Shown piece after piece: positions 1 to 8,281 of a stretch of DNA of 64,000 nt. A program made the translations under genes and the position numbers. The first letter of the stretch is position 1. Each line of letters begins with the position of its first letter. Below the pieces are notes generated by a model. That model was given only the letters and a program-made list of their open reading frames with translations. It did no database searches and was not told the origin of the DNA. This stretch comes from Acrocarpospora catenulata (GTDB lineage Bacteria > Actinomycetota > Actinomycetes > Streptosporangiales > Streptosporangiaceae), in the NCBI RefSeq assembly GCF_018476525.1, contig NZ_JAHCST010000006.1:124001-188000 (forward strand), read 5' to 3'.

Positions 1-1505
1 CCGGTTGCCGGTTCGATTCCGAGAGTTACACCTATGGGTACTCCTTCTCCCCGGAACTCCTCCAGGAGTGGGACTGGAGCGAGCACTTCGCCGCCCAGCC
101 GGAGACGCTGCGTTACCTGAACCACGTCGCCGACCGGTTCGACCTGCGCCCGCACATCCGTTTCGACAGCGTGGTCCGGTCAGCCGTCTTCGACGACGGC
201 GCCGGCGGGTGGACCCTCGAACTCGCCGACGGCCGGCGACTCACCTGCCGTTTCCTCATGACGGCCCTCGGCCTGCTGTCCGCCCCGGTGAAACCGCGCA
301 TCCCCGGGATCGAGCGGTTCCAGGGCACCTCGTTCCACACCTACGACTGGCCCGAGGGCCTCGACCTCACCGGGAAACGGGTGGGGGTCATCGGTACCGG
401 GTCGACCGGCGTACAGATCATCGCCGAGCTGGCGGGGCAGGTCGCCGAACTCGACGTCTTCCAGCTCAAGCCGAACTGGTGCGCCCCGCTGAACAACAGC
501 CCCATCACCCGTGAGGAGATGGCGCACATCAAGGCCGGCTACGACGAGATCTTCGCCCGGTGCGCGGAGACCCCCGGCGGGTTCATCCACGGCCCCGACC
601 GCCGACCCTTCCACGAGGTGTCGCGGGAGGAGCGGCTCGCGCTGTGGGAGAAGTTGTACGCCTCCCCCGGCTTCGGAATCTGGCTGGGCAACTTCCGCGA
701 CATCCTCCTCGACGAGGACGCCAACCGGGAGTTCTCCGACTTCATCGCCGACAAGATTCGCAAACGGGTGCACGACCCGGTCACCGCGGAGAAACTGATC
801 CCCAAGGACCACGGTTTCGGCGTGCACCGGGTTCCCCTGGAATCCGGCTACTACGAGGCCTACAACCACGATTCCGTGCGTCTGGTCGATCTGGAGGAGA
901 CGCCGATCGTCGAGATCAACGAGACCGGCGTCGCCACCTCGGCAGGCCAGTTCGACCTCGATGTGATCGTGTACGCCACCGGCTTCGACGCGATCACCGG
1001 GTCGTACGACCGCATCGACTTCCGCGGCCGCGACGGGGTGCGGCTCCGCGACAAGTGGGCCGACGGCCCGACGACCTATCTCGGCGCGCTCGTCTCGGGG
1101 TTTCCCAACCTCGTCATGCTCGGCGGGCCCCATTCCGCCTCGGTCGCGACCAATTTCCCGCGCGCCATCGAGACCTCCGTCGACTGGGCCGCCCACCTGT
1201 TCGCCCACGTCATGGCCCTCGGTTACGTCCGGATCGACTGCGATCCCGACGCGGAGACGGAGTGGACCCGGCACATCCAGGATCTCTACCAGCGGCAGTT
1301 GCTGCGCAAGGCCAAGTCCTGGTTCACCGGGTACAACCCGAACATCCCCGGCCAGGACCGCACGCGCTACCTCATCTACACCGGCGGGGCGCCCCGGTAC
1401 AGACGCGAACTGGACGAGGTGGCCGCAGACGGCTACCGGGGGCTGGTGTTCAGCTCGCCCGATGAGGTCCCCCATCTCACCTCGTCAGAGGGCGTGACCT
1501 CCTGA
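1..1505 (+). CDS. Baeyer-Villiger-type flavin monooxygenase (5' truncated)
   Basis: The gene begins before the window; the frame is open from base 3. The first visible residues (GCRFDSESYTYGYSFSPELL) match the region after the N-terminal FAD-binding motif of cyclohexanone/phenylacetone monooxygenases, so only about the first 50-60 residues are missing. The Baeyer-Villiger fingerprint FxGxxxHxxxW(P) is present as FQGTSFHTYDWP, followed by the NADPH Rossmann motif GVIGTGSTG. Family members insert one oxygen from O2 into a ketone to give an ester or lactone, using FAD and NADPH, in the cytoplasm. The gene is followed after 50 bases by an enoyl-CoA hydratase on the same strand. Its presence suggests that a cyclic or chain ketone arises in the pathway; the substrate itself cannot be read from sequence. 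Confidence 0.9.
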   Translation, partial: GCRFDSESYTYGYSFSPELLQEWDWSEHFAAQPETLRYLNHVADRFDLRPHIRFDSVVRSAVFDDGAGGWTLELADGRRLTCRFLMTALGLLSAPVKPRIPGIERFQGTSFHTYDWPEGLDLTGKRVGVIGTGSTGVQIIAELAGQVAELDVFQLKPNWCAPLNNSPITREEMAHIKAGYDEIFARCAETPGGFIHGPDRRPFHEVSREERLALWEKLYASPGFGIWLGNFRDILLDEDANREFSDFIADKIRKRVHDPVTAEKLIPKDHGFGVHRVPLESGYYEAYNHDSVRLVDLEETPIVEINETGVATSAGQFDLDVIVYATGFDAITGSYDRIDFRGRDGVRLRDKWADGPTTYLGALVSGFPNLVMLGGPHSASVATNFPRAIETSVDWAAHLFAHVMALGYVRIDCDPDAETEWTRHIQDLYQRQLLRKAKSWFTGYNPNIPGQDRTRYLIYTGGAPRYRRELDEVAADGYRGLVFSSPDEVPHLTSSEGVTS

Positions 1506-1555
1506 GCGCCACGCCGCCCCCGGGGAAGGAGACCAACGAATGAGAGGCGTGAAGC

Positions 1556-2356
1556 ATGACTGACACGATCCTGGTGGACCGGCCGCGGCCCGGGGTCGCC
1601 GTGGTGACCATGAACCGTCCGGAGAGCCTGAACTCCCTGAACAACGAGCTGTTCGTGGCGCTCGCGGACCGGCTCGGGGAGCTGGACCGCGACCGCGAGG
1701 TGAAGGTGATCGTGCTCACCGGGGCGGGCCGGGGGTTCTGCGCCGGGCACGACCTGACGGAAGTGCAGGCCACCCGGAGTCTGTCCATCGGCGAGCGGCT
1801 CATCGGCATCGACGACGAGGTGCGCTGCCTGCTGCTGGTCCACTCACTGACCACACCGACGATCGCGGCGGTCAACGGCCCGGCCCGGGGTGGCGGCATG
1901 TCGATCGCCGTCGCCTGCGACATGCGGGTCGCCAGCACCGCCGCCACGTTCGGCGTGGCCTTCGTCAACATCGGGATCTCCTCCGGCGACGCCGGGCTTT
2001 CCTGGACCCTGCCCCGGCTGGTGGGCTCGGGTGTGGCGGCGGAGCTGATGCTGACCGGCCGGGTGGTGGACGCCGAGGAGGCCCTGCGGCTGGGGCTGGT
2101 CAACCGGGTCGCGCCCGCCGGCGAACTGCTCGCCACGGCGCTCGACCTCGCCGAGCAGATCGCCGCCCACGACATGCTGGCGATCTGGATGACCAAACGG
2201 GCCCTGAACGCCTCCGGCGGCATCAGCCTGGAGGACGCGGTGCGGTTGGAGAACACGGCCCAGATCATCGCCATGGACTCCGAGACCGCCCAGGCCAAGA
2301 TCGCCGAGTTCTTCGCGCGCCGCGACTCCGGGTCGCCACCCGCGCCCGCGAAGTGA
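1556..2356 (+). CDS. enoyl-CoA hydratase/isomerase (crotonase family)
   Basis: This 266-residue protein has normal crotonase length. The oxyanion-hole segment GAGRGFCAGHDL and the following NGPARGGGMSIAVACDMRVA are classic. The first acidic position of the hydratase active site is less clear than in EchA1-like enzymes, so hydratase, isomerase or hydrolase activity are all possible. The ATG at 1556 is preceded by a weak GAGAG; upstream ATG/GTG codons run quickly into stops, so this start is forced. It lies 50 bases after the monooxygenase and probably shares its transcript. It converges on the thiolase gene downstream. Likely role: hydration of a 2-enoyl-CoA in beta-oxidation of the imported substrate. 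Confidence 0.9.
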   Translation: MTDTILVDRPRPGVAVVTMNRPESLNSLNNELFVALADRLGELDRDREVKVIVLTGAGRGFCAGHDLTEVQATRSLSIGERLIGIDDEVRCLLLVHSLTTPTIAAVNGPARGGGMSIAVACDMRVASTAATFGVAFVNIGISSGDAGLSWTLPRLVGSGVAAELMLTGRVVDAEEALRLGLVNRVAPAGELLATALDLAEQIAAHDMLAIWMTKRALNASGGISLEDAVRLENTAQIIAMDSETAQAKIAEFFARRDSGSPPAPAK

Positions 2357-2446
2357 GTGCGTGGCCCTGATCCCCGGCACCCGCTTGGCCGTGGCCATGG
2401 AGGCACCGTCGGACGGAGCCTCCACCTCCGGACCTTGACCCTGCCC

Positions 2447-3601
2447 TCAGCGCGGGACCCGCTCCAGCAGGGTGCCGGTGCCCAGGCCGCCGCCGGTGCA
2501 CATGGCCACGAGCGCGCGGCGGGCCCCGGTGCGGACGAGGTCGTGGACCGCGGTCGTGACCAGGCGGGCGCCGGTGGCTCCGACGGGGTGGCCCAGGGCG
2601 ATGGCGCCCCCGTTGCGGTTGACCCGGGCCGGGTCGACGTCGTACTCCCGCAACCAGGCCAGTACCACGCTCGCGAACGCCTCGTTGACCTCGAACAGGT
2701 CGATGTCGTCCAGGGAGAGACCTGCGACATCCAGCAGGGCGCGGGTGACCGGGATCGGGCCGGTGAGCCGCAGCGTGGGGTCGACGCCGACGATCGCCTG
2801 CCCGGTGATCCGCGCGAGCGGCCGCAGTCCGCGGGCCCGCGCGGCGGCGGCGCTCATGACCACGACCGCGGCGGCGCCGTCGGTGATCGGGGAGGAACTC
2901 GCCGCGGTGTGGAAGCCGTCGTCGCGGAAGGCCGGCCTGAGCGCGCGCAGCGCGTCGAGGCCGCTGTCGCGGACCGGCTCGTCGGCCGTCACCCGGACAC
3001 CGCCCGCCACGACGACCGGGGCGATCTCCGCGTCGAAGGCGCCGGCCGCCCGCGCCCGCAGCGCCCGCTGGTGGGAGTTCCAGGCGAACTCGTCGCACTC
3101 GGCCCGGCTGATGCCCCACTTCTCGGCGATCATCTCGGCGGACTCCCCCGCCGACACGACCGGGTACCGCTCGCGGTACCGGTCCGTGAGGGGATCGCCC
3201 ATGCCCGCTTCCCGGTCGCTGCCCAGCGGCACCCGGGACATCGACTCGACTCCGGAGGCCAGGACGACGTCGGCGGTGCCCGCCGCGATCGACGAGGCGG
3301 CCATGTTGACCGCCTGCTGGCTCGACCCGCACTGCGCGTCCAGGGTCACGGCCGGGACCTCGACCGGCATGCCCCCGGTCAGCACGGCGATCCGGCCGAT
3401 GTTGTACGCCTGTTCGCCGACCTTCGTCACCGCGCCGGTGAGCACCAGGTCGACGTCCGCGGAGGTGAGGCCGGCGCTCTCCAGGGCGGCGGCGTGCACA
3501 CCGGCCAGGAGTTCGGCCGGATGGACGGTGGACAGCCCGCCCCGCCGTCGGCCGAACGGCGTCCTCCTGGCCGAGACGATGACCGCTTCCCGATCGTCCA
3601 T
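2447..3601 (-). CDS. acetyl-CoA acetyltransferase (thiolase)
   Basis: A 384-residue thiolase of normal length. The nucleophilic cysteine sits in LDAQCGSSQQAVNM, the catalytic His in GGAIALGHPVGATG and the second Cys in CTGGGLGTG, so all three active-site residues of the degradative/biosynthetic thiolase family are present. It would cleave a 3-ketoacyl-CoA with CoA in the last step of a beta-oxidation turn. The ATG at 3601 is chosen because GGAGGG lies 7 bases upstream; a GTG at 3616 would overlap that ribosome site. It is a single-gene unit divergent from the F420 oxidoreductase operon, with a shared CTGA-N4-TCAG/TATACT element in the 90-base intergenic region. Confidence 0.93.
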   Translation of the reverse strand: MDDREAVIVSARRTPFGRRRGGLSTVHPAELLAGVHAAALESAGLTSADVDLVLTGAVTKVGEQAYNIGRIAVLTGGMPVEVPAVTLDAQCGSSQQAVNMAASSIAAGTADVVLASGVESMSRVPLGSDREAGMGDPLTDRYRERYPVVSAGESAEMIAEKWGISRAECDEFAWNSHQRALRARAAGAFDAEIAPVVVAGGVRVTADEPVRDSGLDALRALRPAFRDDGFHTAASSSPITDGAAAVVVMSAAAARARGLRPLARITGQAIVGVDPTLRLTGPIPVTRALLDVAGLSLDDIDLFEVNEAFASVVLAWLREYDVDPARVNRNGGAIALGHPVGATGARLVTTAVHDLVRTGARRALVAMCTGGGLGTGTLLERVPR

Positions 3602-3628
3602 GTCGTATCCCTCCACCGATCGAACTCA

Positions 3629-3656
3629 CTGACAGCATAGTATACTGACCGTTCCG
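3629..3656. promoter_or_regulatory. bidirectional ACTGA-N4-TCAGT / TATACT element
   Basis: Plus strand: CTGA CAGC ATAG followed directly by TATACT at 3641-3646, reading toward the F420 oxidoreductase. Minus strand: CGGA ACGG TCAG followed by TATACT, reading toward the thiolase. The two copies share the palindromic AGTATACT core. TATACT fits the actinobacterial TANNNT -10 box. See the regulon finding. Confidence 0.6.
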
Positions 3657-3691
3657 AATATTTGATGGCATGGCGGCCCGCCGGAGGCACC

Positions 3692-4696
3692 GTGAAGTTC
3701 GACCTCATGCTGGATCCCACCCCGACCACGGTCGGCGACTCGTGTACCGCGGCCCGCGACGACGGCTTCGACGGCGGCTGGGTGATCGAGACGAGGCACG
3801 ACCCGTTTCTCCTGCTGAACACGGCCGCCACCCGGCGTACCGGGCTCCAGCTCGGCACCGCCGTGGCCGTCGGGTTCGCCCGCAGCCCGATGATCCTCGC
3901 CCAGCTGGCCAACGACCTGCAGATCGCCACCGAGGGCCGGTTCGTGCTCGGCCTGGGGACCCAGGTCAAACCGCACATCGAGCGGCGTTTCTCCATGCCG
4001 TGGGGCCGCCCCGCGCCCCAGATGCGCGAGATGCTCGTCGCGATCCACGCCATCTTCGACGCCTGGGAGACCGGCTCGCGGCTCGACCACAAGGGCGAGT
4101 ACTACACCCACACGCTGATGACGGACGCCTTCTCCCCCGGCCCCAGCCCGTACGGGCGTCCACCGATCTACCTCGGCGCGCTCGGCCCGGCGATGACCGA
4201 ACTGGCCGGGCAACTCGCCGACGGCCTGGTCGTGCACCGGTTCATGTCCGAGCGGTTCCTGCGCGAGGTGACCCTCCCCCGGCTGCGGCGCGGCCTGGCC
4301 GGCCGGGCCCGTCCCCTCGAGCGGCCCTTCCAGGTCGTCTACCCGCCGTTCGCCGCCACCTGCGACGATCCGGAGGGGTCACGACGGCAGCTCGACGCGA
4401 TCCGGAGCCAGGTCGCCTTCTACGCCAGCACGCCGACCTACCGCCCGCTGCTCGACCTGCACGGCTGGGCGGACCTCGGCGACGAACTGCACGCCCTGTC
4501 CCGCGCGCAGGAGTGGCAGGAGATGTCCCGCCGGGTGCCCGACGAGGTCCTGGAGACCGTCGCCGTGGTCGCCCCGGCGGCCGATCTACGGGCCGATCTG
4601 GAGCGACGGTTCGGCGGTCTGATCGACCGATGCATCCTCTTCCCCGAGGAGAAGGCTCCGTCCACCGGCAATCCCCCACGAGAGGCGGACCGATGA
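3692..4696 (+). CDS. LLM-class F420-dependent oxidoreductase
   Basis: The protein is a luciferase-like TIM-barrel enzyme of about 334 residues, beginning VKFDLMLDP, with the GRFVLGLGTQVKPHIERRF and PIYLGALGP segments typical of this class. Such actinobacterial enzymes use cofactor F420 (occasionally FMN) to move hydride between F420 and alcohols, ketones or enoyl-type substrates. GTG at 3692 is chosen because GGAGG lies just upstream; an in-frame ATG at 3665 would add 9 residues and cannot be excluded. The -10-like element at 3641-3646 would place the transcript start near 3653, upstream of both. The stop codon overlaps the start of the next gene (ATGA), so the three following small genes form one operon with translational coupling. 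Confidence 0.88.
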   Translation: MKFDLMLDPTPTTVGDSCTAARDDGFDGGWVIETRHDPFLLLNTAATRRTGLQLGTAVAVGFARSPMILAQLANDLQIATEGRFVLGLGTQVKPHIERRFSMPWGRPAPQMREMLVAIHAIFDAWETGSRLDHKGEYYTHTLMTDAFSPGPSPYGRPPIYLGALGPAMTELAGQLADGLVVHRFMSERFLREVTLPRLRRGLAGRARPLERPFQVVYPPFAATCDDPEGSRRQLDAIRSQVAFYASTPTYRPLLDLHGWADLGDELHALSRAQEWQEMSRRVPDEVLETVAVVAPAADLRADLERRFGGLIDRCILFPEEKAPSTGNPPREADR

Positions 4697-5085
4697 CCAC
4701 CGACACCGAACGACTCAAGACCTTCGTCGGCCTGATGAACTCCGGCAGGTTCGACACCGCGCGCGAGATGGTCGCGGAGAACGTGCGGATCGAAGAGCCG
4801 GACGCGATCCCGTACGGCGGCACGTTCACCGGCCTGGCCGGCTTCGACGAGTTCCGCCGGATCTTCGCCGCGACCTGGCGCCGGTGGAGCGACGGTCCCA
4901 TCTGGTACGCCGAGAACGAGGGCACCGTGGTCAAGCTCAACGTGATCACGGCGGTCAGCCGGGCCACCGGCCAGGAGTACACCACCCCGCTCGCCGAGTT
5001 CTTCACCTTCACCGACGGGAAGATCAGCCGGATCGTCATCTTCTACCAGGACGTGCCCGGCTTCCTGAAGGCCATCGGCTCATGA
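4693..5085 (+). CDS. SnoaL-like NTF2-fold protein
   Basis: A 130-residue protein with the NTF2/SnoaL pattern: an N-terminal helix pair (LMNSGRFDTAREMVAENV), the AIPYGGTFTGLAGFDEFRR segment and a C-terminal strand ending in RIVIFYQD. This fold serves ketosteroid isomerases, polyketide cyclases and small dehydratases. No specific catalytic signature allows a firm reaction to be named. It overlaps by ATGA both the upstream F420 oxidoreductase and the next SnoaL-like gene. A related protein is encoded at 29.6 kb, suggesting that isomerisation or dehydration of a small keto intermediate recurs in this pathway (inference). Confidence 0.8.
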   Translation: MTTDTERLKTFVGLMNSGRFDTAREMVAENVRIEEPDAIPYGGTFTGLAGFDEFRRIFAATWRRWSDGPIWYAENEGTVVKLNVITAVSRATGQEYTTPLAEFFTFTDGKISRIVIFYQDVPGFLKAIGS

Positions 5086-5546
5086 CCGCCGCGCTTCTCG
5101 AGCGGGCCCGCGAGGCCAAGCACCGCTACGTCTGGGCCCTGGACGGACGGGACTGGGCTGGCTACCTGGCCACCCTGGCCGACGAACTGACGGTCGACTT
5201 CCGCAGCCTCGGCTACAAGTCCGTCATGACGCTGCGCGCCCACGACTGGATCGCCCAGGTACGCAAGGTGATGGACGGCTTGGACGCCTCGCACCACGCG
5301 GTGTCCAACCTGGTGGTCGACCAAGGGCCCGGCGGGCTGGCGGTGCGTTCGTACGTCACGGCCCAGCACGTGCTGCGCACCAAGGGTGAGCCGGACCGGC
5401 TCTATCTCCTCGCCGGGTGGTACGACGACCGGATGACCGAGGTCGACGGCGCCTTGAAACTCACCCAGATCGTGTTCAACCAGGTCTGGTCCCAGGGCGA
5501 CCCAACCGTGATGACCGACGCCGTACGGCGCGGGAGGACCTCCTAG
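5082..5546 (+). CDS. SnoaL_4-like NTF2-fold protein
   Basis: A 154-residue protein with the longer SnoaL_4 layout (AKHRYVWALDGRDWAGY at the N-terminus, HHAVSNLVVD in the middle). In this subgroup the HxxxN segment lines the cavity, as in aromatic-ring hydroxylase beta subunits and small dehydratases. The start overlaps the previous stop (ATGA), so it is the third gene of the operon. The gene ends just before a perfect 15-bp-stem hairpin shared with the convergent ferredoxin gene. Substrate unknown; the pairing with an F420 oxidoreductase suggests joint processing of a keto intermediate. Confidence 0.78.
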   Translation: MTAALLERAREAKHRYVWALDGRDWAGYLATLADELTVDFRSLGYKSVMTLRAHDWIAQVRKVMDGLDASHHAVSNLVVDQGPGGLAVRSYVTAQHVLRTKGEPDRLYLLAGWYDDRMTEVDGALKLTQIVFNQVWSQGDPTVMTDAVRRGRTS

Positions 5547-5553
5547 CAAGCCG

Positions 5554-5587
5554 CTTCCGGTCCGGGGCGCGGGCCCCGGACCGGAAG
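5554..5587. terminator. bidirectional hairpin terminator
   Basis: A perfect 15-bp inverted repeat (CTTCCGGTCCGGGGC / GCCCCGGACCGGAAG) with a GCGG loop lies between the convergent SnoaL_4-like gene and ferredoxin gene. There is no U-tract, as is usual for actinobacterial terminators. Confidence 0.75.
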
Positions 5588-5591
5588 GCCG

Positions 5592-5786
5592 CTAGTCCAG
5601 CCGCAACGCCTGCACCGGGCAGACGTTCACGCCGAGTTCGGCGTCCTCCTCCTTGCCCGGCTCGACGGCCACCCCGTCGTCGCCCACCGCGCTGTATCCC
5701 GCGGGGTCGAGCGGGAACAGCGACTCGTCGACCATCGCGCACTGGCCATGGCCCTGGCAGACCTCGCGGTCAACCGATATCAACAC
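5592..5786 (-). CDS. [3Fe-4S]-type ferredoxin, P450 partner
   Basis: A 64-residue ferredoxin with cysteines in CQGHGQC near the N-terminus and NVCPVQAL near the C-terminus. The His-Gly in place of a central cysteine is the usual mark of single-cluster [3Fe-4S] ferredoxins that feed actinobacterial P450s. GTG at 5786 is chosen because GGAAGGAG lies about 7 bases upstream. It follows the P450 gene by 14 bases in the alcohol dehydrogenase-P450-ferredoxin operon, so it almost certainly delivers electrons to that P450. A ferredoxin reductase is not encoded nearby. Confidence 0.92.
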   Translation of the reverse strand: MLISVDREVCQGHGQCAMVDESLFPLDPAGYSAVGDDGVAVEPGKEEDAELGVNVCPVQALRLD

Positions 5787-5800
5787 CGCGGGCTCCTTCC

Positions 5801-7012
5801 CTACGCCGGGGAGACGGTCACCGGCATCCGCTTCACGGGCCGGAAGTAGCAGTCACGCCCGTAGGTCGGTTCGGCGTCGAGACGCACGTCGCTCGTGCGC
5901 CGCAGGAACTCCTCCAGGAGGATGCGGATCTCCAACCGCGCGACGAAGGCACCGAGGCAGAAGTGGTTCCCGAAGCCGAAGGTGAGGTGCGCGTTGGGGC
6001 TGCGCGTCAGGTCGAACGACATCGGGTTCTCGAACTCGTCGGGGTCGAAGTTGGCGGACCCGTACATCATGATCACGGCGTCCCCCTCCTTGATGGTCGA
6101 GCCGTGCAGCTCGATGTCCCGGGCCGCCGTGCGGCGCATGAACACCACCGGCGTGGACCAGCGCAGGATCTCCTCCACCGCAGGATCGGGGACACGGTCG
6201 AGGTGCCGGCGGAGGTAGGCCATCTGGTCGGGGTTGTGGATGAGCCCGTGCATGCCGTGCGACAGGGCGTTGCGGGTCGTCTCGTTGCCGGCGCCGATCA
6301 GCAGGAGCGTGAAGCCCATCAGCTCCTCGTTGGTCAGCCGGTCCCCGTCCACGGCCCTGGTGAGCTTGGACATGATGTCGTCGCCGGGGTCGTCCCTGCG
6401 CAGGTCGGCGAGGTGGAGGCCGTAGTTCCAGAGGCCGTGCACCGCCTCCATCTGGGCTTCGGGGGACGGGGAGTACTCCGGGTCCATCGGCGAGGCGATG
6501 GTGTTGGACCAGTCGAGAACCTTGTACCGGTCCTCCTCCGGGACGCCCATCAGGTTGCAGATCACCTGCATGGGCAGCTCGACGGCGACGTCGTGGACGA
6601 AGTCGAAGGACTTCTTCTCCAGCGCCTTGGTGACGATCTCGGCGGCCAGGTCGCGGAAGGAGTCCTCGAACGTCTTGATCGACCGGCGGGTGAACGCCTG
6701 ACTCACCAGCAGGCGGTTCCGGTGGTGCTCGGGCCCGTCGAGGCTGGTCATGGCCGGTTTGCCGCCGCTCTTGAGGGTCGGGCCCGCCTTCTTCGGGCTG
6801 ACACCCTTGTAGTTGAGGTAGTTCGCCGCGTCGCGGTTGATGTTCCTGACGTCGCTGTGCCGGGTGATGATCCAGCCGGACTCGATCATGCCGGGCTCGC
6901 GGTTGGACTGGAGGAAACACGGCGCGTTCTGCCGCAGGTAGGCGAACTGGTCGTGCGGCAGGCCGTTCTGGTAGATCTCCGGATTGAGGACGTCGATGTC
7001 GGTCAGCTTCAT
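5801..7012 (-). CDS. cytochrome P450
   Basis: A 403-residue soluble bacterial P450. The I-helix oxygen-activation motif is LLIGAGNETT, the K-helix ExxR is EEILRW, and the heme-binding loop is FGFGNHFCLG with Cys352 as thiolate ligand. The layout, including the early DGPEHHRNR C-helix stretch, resembles the actinobacterial CYP125/CYP142/CYP124 group that hydroxylates sterol, terpenoid or methyl-branched chains, but subfamily assignment needs alignment. AAGGAG sits upstream of the ATG. It is the middle gene of the operon alcohol dehydrogenase-P450-ferredoxin, which would convert a terminal methyl to an alcohol and then an aldehyde; the aldehyde dehydrogenase at 9.8 kb would finish the acid. Confidence 0.94.
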   Translation of the reverse strand: MKLTDIDVLNPEIYQNGLPHDQFAYLRQNAPCFLQSNREPGMIESGWIITRHSDVRNINRDAANYLNYKGVSPKKAGPTLKSGGKPAMTSLDGPEHHRNRLLVSQAFTRRSIKTFEDSFRDLAAEIVTKALEKKSFDFVHDVAVELPMQVICNLMGVPEEDRYKVLDWSNTIASPMDPEYSPSPEAQMEAVHGLWNYGLHLADLRRDDPGDDIMSKLTRAVDGDRLTNEELMGFTLLLIGAGNETTRNALSHGMHGLIHNPDQMAYLRRHLDRVPDPAVEEILRWSTPVVFMRRTAARDIELHGSTIKEGDAVIMMYGSANFDPDEFENPMSFDLTRSPNAHLTFGFGNHFCLGAFVARLEIRILLEEFLRRTSDVRLDAEPTYGRDCYFRPVKRMPVTVSPA

Positions 7013-7033
7013 GGACCTTCTCCTTCGGGCACG

Positions 7034-8197
7034 TCAGGTGCGGTGTGCCGAGTCGCTCGGCTGAAGCGTGAAGTCGATGACTGTGCGGGCCACGGCCGCG
7101 CTGTCGAGGTTGTCCACCACGTCGTTGATCTTCGTGAGCGGGACGGTGTTCCCCACGAGTTCGTCCAGGAGAAGATCTCCGCGCCGGTACCGCTCGACGA
7201 TGAAGGGCACCTCGCGTGCGACGTTGGTCGAGCCGCAGCGGCAGCCGATGATCGACTTCTGCTGGCTGACGAACGGCAGGTACATCGGCAGGTCCATGGT
7301 GGCGTTCAGCGGCGCCGCCCCCACCAGGCACACCCGCCCGCCCGGCCGCGTCAGGTCCAGGGCCTGCCGGACCGTCGACGGCAGGCCCACCACCTCGAAC
7401 ACCACGTCGGCGCCGCGTCCCCCGGTCAGCTCGCGGACCGACTCGAGCACCGCGGCCGGATCCGTCCCCCGGACCACGGCGGAGGCGCCGAACCGGCGGG
7501 CGAGCTCCAGCTTCTCCGGCATCAGGTCGACGGCGACGATGTGGGAGGCGCCGGCGATCCGCGCGCCCTGGACCACGTTGAGGCCCACGCCGCCGCAGCC
7601 GAGCACGGCCACCACGTCGCCCGGCCGGACGGCGGCGGTGTTGAGGGCGGCGCCGATGCCGGTGAGCACCCCGCACCCGATGAGGCACGCGCTGGTCATC
7701 GGAATGTCAGCGGGCAGCCGCACGACCGTGGCGGCGTCGACGACGACGACGGAGGAGAACGTGCCGACGCCGGCGAGCTGGGCCACCGGATCGCCGGCGC
7801 GGGTGAGCCGCGGCGGGGCCGACGGATCGGCGGTCGGCTTGGTCTCGCACAACTCGGGCTGCGACCGCACGCAGTAGAAGCACGAGCCGCACTGGGTCAG
7901 CCAGGTCAGGATCACCGGATCGCCCGGGGACAGCCCGGTCACGCCGGATCCGACCAGGTCGACCACACCGGCGCCCTCGTGGCCGAGCACGAGTGGCGGC
8001 GCGAAGGGGATGGCGCCGGTGAGGATCGACTGATCGGTGTGACAGACGCCGGTGGCGGCGAGTCGTACGCGCACCTCGTGCGCGAGCGGTGCGCGGACGG
8101 CCAGGTCGAGGAGTTCGAGCGGGCCGCCGGATTCGGTGAACACCGCCGCTTCGGCGATGACCGTCGAGGCCCCGGTGCCCGTACCAGCTCTGCTCAT
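7034..8197 (-). CDS. zinc-dependent alcohol dehydrogenase (class III-like MDR)
   Basis: A 387-residue medium-chain dehydrogenase/reductase. Catalytic zinc ligands are in GVCHTD and GHEGAG; the structural zinc site is the four-cysteine block CGSCFYCVRSQPELC; the cofactor Rossmann motif is VLGCGGVG. Members oxidise primary alcohols with NAD+, some with mycothiol or factor-dependent chemistry. The stop lies 21 bases before the P450 start, so the two are co-transcribed. The ATG at 8197 lacks a strong ribosome site, so the exact start is uncertain by about a dozen residues. Likely role: oxidation of the alcohol formed by the neighbouring P450. Confidence 0.92.
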   Translation of the reverse strand: MSRAGTGTGASTVIAEAAVFTESGGPLELLDLAVRAPLAHEVRVRLAATGVCHTDQSILTGAIPFAPPLVLGHEGAGVVDLVGSGVTGLSPGDPVILTWLTQCGSCFYCVRSQPELCETKPTADPSAPPRLTRAGDPVAQLAGVGTFSSVVVVDAATVVRLPADIPMTSACLIGCGVLTGIGAALNTAAVRPGDVVAVLGCGGVGLNVVQGARIAGASHIVAVDLMPEKLELARRFGASAVVRGTDPAAVLESVRELTGGRGADVVFEVVGLPSTVRQALDLTRPGGRVCLVGAAPLNATMDLPMYLPFVSQQKSIIGCRCGSTNVAREVPFIVERYRRGDLLLDELVGNTVPLTKINDVVDNLDSAAVARTVIDFTLQPSDSAHRT

Positions 8198-8210
8198 AGA
8201 GCACTTCTAG

Positions 8211-8230
8211 CATGTATACGATACGTTCGG
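8211..8230 (-). promoter_or_regulatory. weaker copy of the CTGA-N4-TCAG / TATACT element
   Basis: On the minus strand, toward the alcohol dehydrogenase-P450-ferredoxin operon: CCGA ACGT ATCG followed by TATACA. The half-sites are degenerate but spacing and the -10-like box agree with the other copies. On the plus side, 8241-8251 reads CGATCGTTCGT, identical to part of the TetR operators near 52-53 kb. Confidence 0.4.
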
Positions 8231-8281
8231 TAGACTTCGGCGATCGTTCGTAACACGGCGGTGACATCCCTGGGAGGCGCC

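Noticed and set aside
2395-2430. hairpin GGAGGC/GCCTCC between the hydratase and thiolase genes
   Set aside because: The stem is only 6 bp with a long loop and no U-tract, much weaker than the other terminators, so it is not listed.
2265-3671. 468-codon open frame on the minus strand
   Set aside because: It is another frame of the thiolase gene, Arg/Gly/Pro-rich with no motif.
5417-8233. 938-codon open frame on the plus strand
   Set aside because: It lies antisense to the ferredoxin, P450 and alcohol dehydrogenase genes, whose motifs are all intact. Its product is low-complexity Arg/His/Asp-rich, as expected for a GC-rich shadow frame.
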